In this document: positions 1-5,780 of the stretch, piece by piece
Layout: the number at the start of each line of letters is the position of its first letter
Position numbering within the stretch: the first letter of the stretch is position 1
Origin: PHAA01 sp040217755
Lineage (GTDB): Bacteria; Bacillota; Syntrophomonadia; Syntrophomonadales; Syntrophomonadaceae
Length of the DNA: 5,780 nt
Direction: 5' to 3'
Assembly (NCBI GenBank): GCA_040217755.1
Contig: JBEHWJ010000104.1
Span: forward strand, 1 to 5,780
Made by a program: the position numbers and the translations under genes
The notes under the pieces: model-generated
What the model was told of the DNA's origin: nothing
Database searches by the model: none
Seen by the model: only the letters and a program-made list of their open reading frames with translations

Positions 1-1
1 A

Positions 2-1507
2 GATGTAGGTTATGGCAAGACTGAGGTGGCTCTCCGGGCCGCCTTCAAAGCCATCATGGACAGCAAACAGGTAGCGATTTTGGTCCCCACTACCATCCTG
101 GCCGAGCAGCATTACGATACGTTTACCAGGCGATTCCAAAAGTATCCGGCTGGCATCGAGGTGTTGAGCCGCTTCAAATCCCCTGCCCAGCAAAAAAAGA
201 TCATTGCTGATCTCAAGACAGGGGTGGTGGATATAGTGATCGCCACCCACCGCCTGTTGTCCAAGGATATCAAGTTCCACAACCTCGGATTATTGGTGGT
301 AGATGAAGAACACCGCTTTGGAGTGGCCCAAAAGGAAAAGATAAAGGCCCTCAAGGAGCAAGTCGACGTGTTGAGCCTGTCTGCTACCCCTATACCGCGA
401 AGCTTGCATATGGGACTGACCGGGCTCAGAGACCTGAGTGTGATAGAAACCCCGCCCCCCGAGCGTTATCCCATCACCACCTATGTCATGGAGTATAACC
501 AGGAGATCGTGCGTGAGGCGGTACTCACCGAAGTAGCCCGCGGAGGGCAGGTTTTTGTGGTGCACAACCGCATCCAGGACATCTACCGTTTCCTGGAAGA
601 ATTGCAGGCGTTGCTCCCGGGGATAAGAATTGCGGTGGGGCATGGCAAGATGAAGGAGGAAGAACTGGCCTCCACCATCACCCGGTTCATAAACCGGGAG
701 TTTGACCTGTTTTTATGCACGACCATCATAGAGTCGGGTCTGGACATGCCCAATGTCAATACCATCATAATCGATATGGCCGATCGTATGGGGCTGGCCC
801 AACTCTATCAACTGCGCGGGCGGGTCGGACGGTCCAACCGATTGGCCTACGCCTACCTCACCTATCATCCCGACAAGGTTATTACGGAAGCTTCTCAGAA
901 GCGTCTTACCGCATTGCGTGAATTTAATGAATTGGGAGCGGGCATCCGCATTGCCTTAAGGGATCTGGAGATAAGAGGCGCCGGCAATATTTTGGGGGTA
1001 CAGCAGCATGGTTACATACACGCGGTGGGCTTTGATCTCTATGTCCGCCTGCTGGAGCAGGAGACTGCCAAGTTGAAAGGAACGGTGGTAAGAGAACCGT
1101 TGCAGCCACAATTGGATATCGATGTCGATTACTATATTCCGGATAGTTACATCCCTGATTCCGGAACCAAGATGAGAATTTACCGCAAGATGCTGCTGTC
1201 ATCGACCCAGGATGATATCGAGGAGATCAGAGAGGAGATGGAAGACCGCTTCGGGCCGCTGCCTTTACCAGTGGCCAATTTCCTGCAGGTAGCTTCACTG
1301 CGGATTACGGCCCGGGATAAGCAGATAAAAGCCCTGCGGCGTAAGGGGCGGGAGGTGGAGATCCAGTTGGTCAACCGCTTGCCGGACGATTATAAGAGTC
1401 CCGACAGCCGCAAAGTCAGGAAGGTCAATCCCTATACACTGGCCTTGCATATGGATCAGGGCGACACCTTGCAGCTATTGCAGGATGCCCTGGCTATTGT
1501 TCGATAG
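2..1507 (+). CDS. mfd: Transcription-repair coupling factor Mfd, 3' part (5' end cut by window edge)
   Basis: Mfd is a cytosolic SF2-family DNA translocase. It pushes or removes RNA polymerase stalled at lesions and recruits UvrA for nucleotide excision repair. Only the last 501 residues are present; family members are about 1,150-1,200 residues long. The frame opens inside Walker A (DVGYGKTE, with base 1 ending the preceding Gly codon). The other helicase motifs follow in order: VPTTILAEQ (about residue 29), DEEH Walker B (101-104), SATPIP (127-132), TTIIESGLDMPN (240-251) and QLRGRVGRS (about 270-278). The RDLEIRGAGNILG segment (about 320-332) is the TRG-type translocation motif shared with RecG. 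From about residue 366 the C-terminal D7 (TRCF) domain runs to the end, including GTKMRIYRKM and EEMEDRFGPLP. There is no frameshift or missing motif, so the gene looks functional. It converges on the germination operon with 15 nt between stop codons. The true start lies outside the window; GTG or ATG codons near the edge are internal. Confidence 0.97.
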   Translation, partial: DVGYGKTEVALRAAFKAIMDSKQVAILVPTTILAEQHYDTFTRRFQKYPAGIEVLSRFKSPAQQKKIIADLKTGVVDIVIATHRLLSKDIKFHNLGLLVVDEEHRFGVAQKEKIKALKEQVDVLSLSATPIPRSLHMGLTGLRDLSVIETPPPERYPITTYVMEYNQEIVREAVLTEVARGGQVFVVHNRIQDIYRFLEELQALLPGIRIAVGHGKMKEEELASTITRFINREFDLFLCTTIIESGLDMPNVNTIIIDMADRMGLAQLYQLRGRVGRSNRLAYAYLTYHPDKVITEASQKRLTALREFNELGAGIRIALRDLEIRGAGNILGVQQHGYIHAVGFDLYVRLLEQETAKLKGTVVREPLQPQLDIDVDYYIPDSYIPDSGTKMRIYRKMLLSSTQDDIEEIREEMEDRFGPLPLPVANFLQVASLRITARDKQIKALRRKGREVEIQLVNRLPDDYKSPDSRKVRKVNPYTLALHMDQGDTLQLLQDALAIVR

Positions 1508-1522
1508 GTCCAAGGGGGCGGT

Positions 1523-1729
1523 TTAGCCATGGTAAGCGGGCAACTTGGGGAGAAGATAGTCCCAGGGATTGAAAAAGGGCCAGTGATAGAACTGCACCAT
1601 CCCCATATAAAAACTACACAGGAAAAGCACCCCGAATACCACCATTTCTTTGTACCAGCGGTTGCTGATCAAGGGCGGCAGTTCGATAAACAGTATAAGT
1701 AAATAAACCATCAGCAAAGCCAAAAACAT
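1523..1729 (-). CDS. Small two-helix membrane protein, candidate germinant-receptor D subunit
   Basis: This is a 68-residue protein encoded by the last gene of the germination operon. Two hydrophobic segments are visible, at about residues 2-16 and 29-48. They are separated by a short loop, ELPPLISNRWYKE, and followed by an aromatic, proline-rich tail containing NPWDYL (54-59). The ATG is preceded at 7 nt by GTGAGG, which begins on the last base of the gerAC stop codon, so translation is probably coupled. The 12-nt gap, good ribosome site and clear topology argue that it is real. Small proteins of about 55-75 residues with two membrane segments, called D subunits, are known inside or beside germinant receptor operons in Bacillus, where they modulate receptor-dependent germination. 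Assignment to that group rests on size, topology and position, not on a database match. The alternative is an unrelated small membrane protein. Confidence 0.75.
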   Translation of the reverse strand: MFLALLMVYLLILFIELPPLISNRWYKEMVVFGVLFLCSFYMGMVQFYHWPFFNPWDYLLPKLPAYHG

Positions 1730-1736
1730 CTGTATG

Positions 1737-1742
1737 CCTCAC
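1737..1742 (-). promoter_or_regulatory. Shine-Dalgarno of the small D-like gene, overlapping the gerAC stop
   Basis: On the minus strand GTGAGG lies 7 nt upstream of the ATG at 1729. Its first base is the last base of the gerAC TAG stop (1744-1742). The arrangement supports the chosen start and suggests that ribosomes ending gerAC reinitiate on this gene. Confidence 0.65.
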
Positions 1743-2941
1743 TATTCGACGAATTCAAAGGAATGGTCCAGCAAATAGGTTCTTCTTATGGAGAAATTAA
1801 CGGTAACCTCGATCTCCGATCCACTAAACATGAGGGGCCAGTCGTCGGCGATTTGTTCCCACAGCGACGGATCTTGTTGGCGTACCAGCCTTCCCCAGCC
1901 AAATATATCGCTTTGTAAACCCTGAGCCTTAATGACCGCAGCAGTTACTTTTTTCTTTATCTCCTCGCCGGTCGCCTCTTGCATCCTGGCTATATTGTCC
2001 AGGCTTATTATTTGTCCGGCGAAATTCTGATCATAGAAATTGCCTTCAGCATCGATTTGGATGATTATCTTCTTGATCTGGTTTCCCTCGATTTGCGGCT
2101 TGACCTTGGCCAAGGAGCGGGTCAATTCAATACTTATGTACTTATTATTATTTGGATTATTTTCTCCGGGCGGGGGGAAGGTTAAAAGTCCGCCGCTAAC
2201 CATGCGAGGGCTCAGCAAGCGGAATCCCTGGCTTTCCTGCTCATTCAGCACCCCCACCTGCCGGCGTTCCTTAAATACCGCCGTTCCATCCAAACCCAGA
2301 ACCTTCTTGCCATCGACCTCTCTGACGATGACCTGGGGGACAGTCGGTTCAACCCCGGGTTCAGCCAAATCCTGCAAAAAGTCATCGATTCTGACCGGTT
2401 TATATATACCGGTTTGCTGTTCCTGGATACTAATCAACTTTCTTAACCCCATGATTGGATAAGCCTCGATAGGAAGTTCAGCCTCCAAAAAATCTCTACC
2501 GCTCCCCTCGGCTACAAACAAAAAGGAAGTCTTGCGCACATTACGGTTACGGGCCAGAAAATCAGCAACAAGGCCCAGATCATTCTGGGTCAGGTCGGTC
2601 CCCAGCAACATAACCCCGACGTGGGCCCACATCGGCAATCTGGGGACATTAAGCATAACTCTCCGGGCCGCTTCGCTATAGGTGGCGCCGGTGGAAAAAA
2701 TATTGACCGGCTTCCGCGGTTGGGTCCCGGTTTGGCTGCTGGCGGGTTCGGCCAGCTGCACCCCAAATAAAGGCTGGCCGTTTTCGATATCAAAGAATAT
2801 GCCAACCGCTTCAACGGTGTTCACCACTTCGACATGATTCCAGCATCCACTGCTTAATAACAAAGCCGGCAGCAATGCCACAGCAGCAAATCGTTTCCAT
2901 TTACTCTTGCGGCAGATCTGTCCTTTTTTGACGGATTTCAT
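1742..2941 (-). CDS. gerAC: GerAC-type spore germination lipoprotein (Ger(x)C family)
   Basis: This 399-residue protein is the C subunit of a germinant receptor, a lipoprotein expected on the outer face of the inner spore membrane. The N-terminus is basic (KKGQICRKSKWKR), then hydrophobic (19-29), then LLSSGC with the lipidated Cys at 33 followed by Trp, as is usual in the family. The N-terminal domain covers about 35-200, including the ATYSEAARR and WAHVGVMLLG segments. The family C-terminal domain runs from about 215: LDGTAVFKERRQVGVLNEQES, then KVKPQIEG, KAQGLQSDIFGWG (338-350) and the final SIRRT. Length is normal for the family. The start at 2941 has a suitable ribosome site and overlaps the end of gerAA by 41 bp. 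Oddities are CWNHVEVVN where most relatives have a CWDRxE-like sequence, Ser rather than a large aliphatic residue at -3 of the lipobox, and an Asn/Pro-rich linker at 256-266. The symbol denotes family only; the nutrient recognised is unknown. Confidence 0.94.
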   Translation of the reverse strand: MKSVKKGQICRKSKWKRFAAVALLPALLLSSGCWNHVEVVNTVEAVGIFFDIENGQPLFGVQLAEPASSQTGTQPRKPVNIFSTGATYSEAARRVMLNVPRLPMWAHVGVMLLGTDLTQNDLGLVADFLARNRNVRKTSFLFVAEGSGRDFLEAELPIEAYPIMGLRKLISIQEQQTGIYKPVRIDDFLQDLAEPGVEPTVPQVIVREVDGKKVLGLDGTAVFKERRQVGVLNEQESQGFRLLSPRMVSGGLLTFPPPGENNPNNNKYISIELTRSLAKVKPQIEGNQIKKIIIQIDAEGNFYDQNFAGQIISLDNIARMQEATGEEIKKKVTAAVIKAQGLQSDIFGWGRLVRQQDPSLWEQIADDWPLMFSGSEIEVTVNFSIRRTYLLDHSFEFVE

Positions 2942-4463
2942 TGGCCATTCCTTTCATTGATGGTCGGAAAAGGGTCATATACCAGGGGCGACGCACAATT
3001 ATATCCGTGATCTCCCGTTTATTAAAGGGAGTGACCGGAGACAAATAAGACAGCCCGAAAGAACGCAGGGAGCTCATATGGATAAGGAAGAACAGCAACA
3101 GAATCATGATCCCAAACAAACCCATAAAGCCGCCGGCAAACAGGAAGCCGAAACGGGCTATACGAATGGCGATGCCGGCATTATAGGACGGGACTGTGAA
3201 TGAAGCGATACCGGTGAAAGCTATAACCACCACCATGGGCGTGGAAACCAATCCCGCTTTCACCGCCGCATCACCGATTATCAAAGCACCGACGATACTG
3301 ATGGCTGGACCAATGGCATGAGGCAGACGAACCCCTGCTTCCCTTAAGAGTTCAAAAGTCACCTCCAGAAGCAGGGCTTCGAAAAAAGCCGGGAACGGCA
3401 CTCCTTCGCGAGTGGCGGCAATAGTCTGGTATAAAGGCGGAGGTATCATTTCCTGGTGATAGGTTATGGTGGCGACAAACAGTGCCGGCAGAAGTAAAGC
3501 TATGAACATTGAAGAGAATCGAAGTATTCTAAGCAATGAAGCGGGTATGTAGCGCTCGTAGTAGTCCTCGGAAGAAACCCAAAACCGGGGGAAGGTGGTA
3601 GGTACGATCAAGGCGATGGGTGAACCATCGACAATGATACAAACCTGGCCTTCCAGCAAATGGCCACAGACCCGGTCAGGTTTTTCGGTGTACTCAACCT
3701 GGGGGAAGATAGTGCGGTGGTTGTCCTCCAAAAACTCCTCCAGGTAACCAGTGTCCAGGACCCCGTCGATATCTATGGCATTTAGTTTTTTCTTTACGTC
3801 GGCAACCAAGTCCGGTGCGGCGATACTGTCTATGTAACAGACTACCACGTCCGTCTTGGTGATCCGGCCCAGCACCAAGCTCTCGATCTTAAAATTGGTG
3901 CTCTTAATACGGCGCCGTAACAAAGCTGTATTGAAACGCAAGGTTTCAGTGAAAGCTTCTTTGGGACCCCGGACGACCACTTCATTTTCCGGGGATTCTA
4001 CGGGCCGTCCTTTCCACGACCGGGTGCCGGCGGCCAATCCCTGCTTGGCTCCATCGATCAACAGAACGGTGTCACCGGAGCCAATATGGTGACAGACCTC
4101 CTCCAAAGTTTCAACCGGTTTAATCTCCGCCATCGATACCACATTATCCTGGACTTGTTTAAGGATATTCTGATAGTCAATGCCGAATTGGTCACAACTT
4201 GCGGTTAGTTCGAAGACCAGTGATTTCAACAAGTGAAGTTCTATTTCTTTTTTGTCGACCATACCATCGAAAAATACCACCATACCGCGATATTGCCTCT
4301 GGGGGCCGAAGTTAAACTCTTTGAATACCGCATCCGAGCAATTCGCCAACAAAAGATGCAAGTCAGAAGAATTCTCTTCCAGGTTATCCGATAACGGCTT
4401 GGCTGCGATTTCCCGCACCTCTGGGGCCGGCCCCGGTTTTGACCTGTTTCTCATACGACGCAT
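2901..4463 (-). CDS. gerAA: GerAA-type germinant receptor A subunit (spore germination protein, GerA family)
   Basis: This 520-residue protein is the A subunit, an inner-spore-membrane protein. In Bacillus it oligomerises into a nutrient-gated ion channel. A cytosolic N-terminal half (about 30-300) carries the family signatures VVVRGPKEAFTETLRFNTALLRRRI (162-186), TKTDVVVCYID (202-212), GVLDTGYLEEFLED, FPQVEYTEKPDRV and LLEGQVCIIVDGSP (269-282). DYYERYIPASLLRILR then leads into the membrane half. Hydrophobic segments lie at about 316-334, 385-400, 405-425 and 437-462. The loop between the first two contains PFPAFFEALLLEVTFELLREAGVRLP (356-381), the best-conserved part of the family. Length is normal (about 480-530). 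ATG 4463 is preferred because GTGGTGAG immediately upstream pairs with 16S rRNA in good register; the Met at codon 4 is an alternative. The gene starts 29 nt after gerAB and ends 41 bp inside gerAC. No defect is visible. Confidence 0.96.
   Translation of the reverse strand: MRRMRNRSKPGPAPEVREIAAKPLSDNLEENSSDLHLLLANCSDAVFKEFNFGPQRQYRGMVVFFDGMVDKKEIELHLLKSLVFELTASCDQFGIDYQNILKQVQDNVVSMAEIKPVETLEEVCHHIGSGDTVLLIDGAKQGLAAGTRSWKGRPVESPENEVVVRGPKEAFTETLRFNTALLRRRIKSTNFKIESLVLGRITKTDVVVCYIDSIAAPDLVADVKKKLNAIDIDGVLDTGYLEEFLEDNHRTIFPQVEYTEKPDRVCGHLLEGQVCIIVDGSPIALIVPTTFPRFWVSSEDYYERYIPASLLRILRFSSMFIALLLPALFVATITYHQEMIPPPLYQTIAATREGVPFPAFFEALLLEVTFELLREAGVRLPHAIGPAISIVGALIIGDAAVKAGLVSTPMVVVIAFTGIASFTVPSYNAGIAIRIARFGFLFAGGFMGLFGIMILLLFFLIHMSSLRSFGLSYLSPVTPFNKREITDIIVRRPWYMTLFRPSMKGMANEIRQKRTDLPQE
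2948..2954 (-). promoter_or_regulatory. Shine-Dalgarno of gerAC inside the gerAA coding region
   Basis: On the minus strand AAAGGAA sits inside the gerAA codons for SMKGMAN. Counting from GGA, 7 nt separate it from the gerAC ATG at 2941. It explains how gerAC is translated despite overlapping the upstream gene, and it fixes the start at a position that still leaves a complete lipoprotein signal. Confidence 0.65.
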
Positions 4464-4466
4464 GGT

Positions 4467-4474
4467 CTCACCAC
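4467..4474 (-). promoter_or_regulatory. Shine-Dalgarno of gerAA
   Basis: On the minus strand GTGGTGAG lies 3 nt before the ATG at 4463. It matches the GGTGA half of the extended anti-Shine-Dalgarno partner, so the effective spacing from the central GG is about 7 nt. This favours ATG 4463 over the in-frame ATG three codons later. Confidence 0.5.
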
Positions 4475-4492
4475 TTTTCGAATATTAATGAC

Positions 4493-5596
4493 TTAGGCGG
4501 GAGATTGTACTTTCCTATCGGTTGGAACAGGTTTAAAAACCAATACCAACCCCAACAGGCAAGGGATTATTACAAAAAAAACGCCGTAGAGATACGGCAG
4601 TATCTGGTGAACTATTGTCTGAATAACCACTATATTTTTACCGGTCATCAGGGTGGCAACACCAATCATCACGGCAGTAGGAGCAGCCAGGAAACGATAA
4701 TCGCGCAGTCCGAAGACTTGCTGGATCGAGAAACAAGTCAGGAACCACTTGACGCAAACCGAGGTAAATATGCTCATGATAAATATGCTGATGAAGATGA
4801 TGTCGATGTTCTGGATAAAATCACTTATCTTAATGGTACGAATCAATTTAAATATGGGGAAAGAAATATGATTGGCATAATCCGGCCCAAAGTCCATGAG
4901 GATAGCCGCCGTAGTCAGGCTAATCAATGCCGCATAGGCGATCACTACCCATTTAAGGAAGCGGGCGATGTTGGGCTTGTCATTGGAAAAAAAGGCGAAA
5001 GTCAAGATAGCGATGAGCTCACCTGAGATGCAAACACTATATAGTATTGCACTGCCCAGGTCCAGATACGAGGTCTGAACAACTGGTAAAAGCGCTCTAA
5101 TATCAGGGGATTGCACCATACTAATGACCACCAGGATAATAGTCGGGAAAAAGCTTAGAAAAAACAACAATTCGATTACCCTGGCTATGTTTTCCATCCC
5201 CGATTTCAATGCCGAGTATGATACCAGCAACATCGCGCCGATGTAAATACTGAGAGGAGTATCGGGGACGATACTGCTGCTGATAAGAGCGGTGAAATAA
5301 GTGATAGAAAAAACGGTGGCAAAGAAAAACACCAGGATATACGAAAAACCTATAATTTTCCCCAATAACTTGCCTAAATGTTCTTCAAGGGAAGCGGGGA
5401 ATGGGCGAGACGATTTCCTGACCACATATGTGTACAAATAGGCCAGCAGTGCTGTGGGCAGGACGGATAACAGGAAGGCTAACCAGGCACCGTTGTGAGC
5501 GCTATGTATGGTTAACATGGGGATAAACAGATAGGCTGTCGGAATCAGGGACGCCTGAAGCAAGCAAAATACCTGCAAATTACTGATCTGGTTCAT
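4493..5596 (-). CDS. gerAB: GerAB-type germinant receptor B subunit (spore permease family)
   Basis: This 367-residue, strongly hydrophobic protein belongs to the endospore germination permease family, a branch of the APC amino acid/polyamine transporter superfamily. In the best-studied Bacillus receptor, the B subunit binds the nutrient (L-alanine in GerAB) rather than transporting it in bulk. About ten membrane segments can be placed: 8-27, 37-57, 80-104, 114-130, 139-160, 180-202, 213-236, 262-288, 303-318 and 332-354. Family signatures are KSGMENIARVIELLFFL (131-147), SGELIAILTF (191-200) and FPIFKLIRTIKISDFIQNID (246-265). TM1 reads ASLIPTAYLFIP and lacks the Gly-x-Gly of many APC proteins. 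Length is normal. It is the first gene of the operon, with GGAGG 10 nt before the ATG, and is followed after 29 nt by gerAA. The DNA is visibly more AT-rich than mfd, as expected for a membrane protein gene. The ligand cannot be predicted. Confidence 0.95.
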   Translation of the reverse strand: MNQISNLQVFCLLQASLIPTAYLFIPMLTIHSAHNGAWLAFLLSVLPTALLAYLYTYVVRKSSRPFPASLEEHLGKLLGKIIGFSYILVFFFATVFSITYFTALISSSIVPDTPLSIYIGAMLLVSYSALKSGMENIARVIELLFFLSFFPTIILVVISMVQSPDIRALLPVVQTSYLDLGSAILYSVCISGELIAILTFAFFSNDKPNIARFLKWVVIAYAALISLTTAAILMDFGPDYANHISFPIFKLIRTIKISDFIQNIDIIFISIFIMSIFTSVCVKWFLTCFSIQQVFGLRDYRFLAAPTAVMIGVATLMTGKNIVVIQTIVHQILPYLYGVFFVIIPCLLGLVLVFKPVPTDRKVQSPA

Positions 5597-5606
5597 GCTA
5601 ATGCTG

Positions 5607-5611
5607 CCTCC
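5607..5611 (-). promoter_or_regulatory. Shine-Dalgarno of gerAB
   Basis: On the minus strand GGAGG lies 10 nt before the ATG at 5596. No other start codon is better placed. The upstream ATG overlapping this site is out of frame, so the chosen start is well supported. Confidence 0.7.
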
Positions 5612-5649
5612 ATATTTAATACACCGGTATTTTCACCATAACTGTCAAT

Positions 5650-5676
5650 TATTATGTGGAGTTTTATTTTTTTTAC
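5650..5676 (-). promoter_or_regulatory. Tentative forespore-sigma (SigG-like) promoter of the germination operon
   Basis: On the minus strand CATAATA (5656-5650) matches the SigG/SigF -10 consensus CATnnTA at every fixed base. GTAAA (5676-5672) matches four of five positions of the SigG -35 consensus (G-H-A-T-R). The spacer is 15 nt and A-rich, shorter than the usual 17-18, which weakens the call. Initiation near 5642 would give a leader of about 45 nt to the gerAB ATG. Known receptor operons are transcribed by SigG in the forespore, which makes a site of this kind expected here. The region is AT-rich, so a chance match is possible. Confidence 0.35.
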
Positions 5677-5765
5677 AGGAGAATGGCAATAAGTGAATAA
5701 AAGGATATTTTGAGTTATATACTATCACTGAGAAATAAAACAACATTCTTCAAATAGATTGAAAA

Positions 5766-5774
5766 AAAGGAGGG
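5766..5774 (+). promoter_or_regulatory. Strong Shine-Dalgarno for a divergent gene starting beyond the right edge
   Basis: AAAGGAGGG follows an A-run and is only 6 nt from the end of the window, so a start codon would fall just outside. No + strand reading frame of useful length precedes it in 5597-5780, so it probably belongs to the first gene of a divergent unit. The shared upstream region would be about 180 nt. The product is unknown. Confidence 0.45.
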
Positions 5775-5780
5775 ACAGCT

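Noticed and set aside
924..1202. A 92-codon - strand open frame inside mfd
   Set aside because: It lies antisense to the conserved translocase and D7 region of Mfd and has no protein features of its own.
1510..1548. Possible terminator stem CCAAG ... CTTGG across the mfd/ger junction
   Set aside because: The arms are only 5 bp with a loop of about 29 nt and no T-run follows on either strand, so it is not a convincing terminator.
2040..2462. A 140-codon + strand open frame antisense to gerAC
   Set aside because: It has no recognisable domain or ribosome site, and the opposite strand carries clear Ger(x)C family signatures throughout.
4439..5026. A 195-codon + strand open frame antisense to gerAB and the start of gerAA
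   Set aside because: It is a charged, low-complexity-looking product without domain signatures, as expected from the complement of codons for hydrophobic residues. It has no suitable ribosome site and overlaps a clearly real permease gene.
5618..5631. Small inverted repeat AATAC/GTATT around ACCG in the gerAB leader, a possible operator
   Set aside because: Five-base arms in AT-rich DNA are expected by chance, and no known regulator site is recognised.
5643..5648. TTGACA on the minus strand, a perfect SigA -35 box upstream of gerAB
   Set aside because: No TATAAT-like -10 lies 16-18 nt downstream; the nearest, TATTAA, is 21 nt away. A vegetative promoter for a germination receptor is also unlikely.
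5700..5723. SigH-like -35 box (AAAGGATAT) and TATACT on the + strand as a promoter for the divergent gene
   Set aside because: The SigH box has no RnnGAAT at the right distance, and TATACT has no -35 partner at 16-18 nt. These are isolated matches in AT-rich DNA.

Overview
The window comes from an endospore-forming Firmicute. A Clostridia-type lineage of moderate GC content fits best, but the genus cannot be named from this sequence. The main evidence is a complete GerA-type nutrient germinant receptor operon, which occurs only in endospore formers. It lies tail to tail with the 3' part of mfd.

Layout. Bases 2-1507 (+ strand) encode the C-terminal 501 residues of Mfd, the transcription-repair coupling factor. 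The window edge cuts the gene inside its Walker A motif. Fifteen bases after the mfd stop codon, the end of an oppositely oriented operon is reached. Read in its own direction (- strand, right to left), the operon is: a GerAB-type permease (5596-4493), a GerAA-type channel subunit (4463-2901), a GerAC-type lipoprotein (2941-1742, overlapping the previous gene by 41 bp) and a 68-residue two-helix membrane protein (1729-1523). The small protein resembles the 'D subunits' described next to some Bacillus germinant receptor operons. The leader (5597-5780) holds a good Shine-Dalgarno for the permease and a tentative forespore-sigma (SigG-like) promoter. A strong + strand Shine-Dalgarno sits at the very right edge, suggesting a divergent gene that begins just outside the window.

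How the genes work together. In the known receptor model, the B subunit binds the nutrient in the inner spore membrane. The A subunit oligomerises into an ion-conducting channel, and the C subunit is a lipoprotein partner on the outer face of that membrane. The D-like protein is a candidate accessory or modulator. Spacings of 29 nt, -41 nt and 12 nt, with each Shine-Dalgarno placed at or inside the end of the upstream gene, indicate one co-translated transcription unit. mfd is functionally separate (DNA repair at stalled RNA polymerase) and only shares the convergent junction.

Nothing here looks like a wholly new system. The most interesting points are the small D-like gene, the B-A-C-D order, the very tight convergent junction with mfd, and sequence deviations in the GerAC and GerAB subunits.
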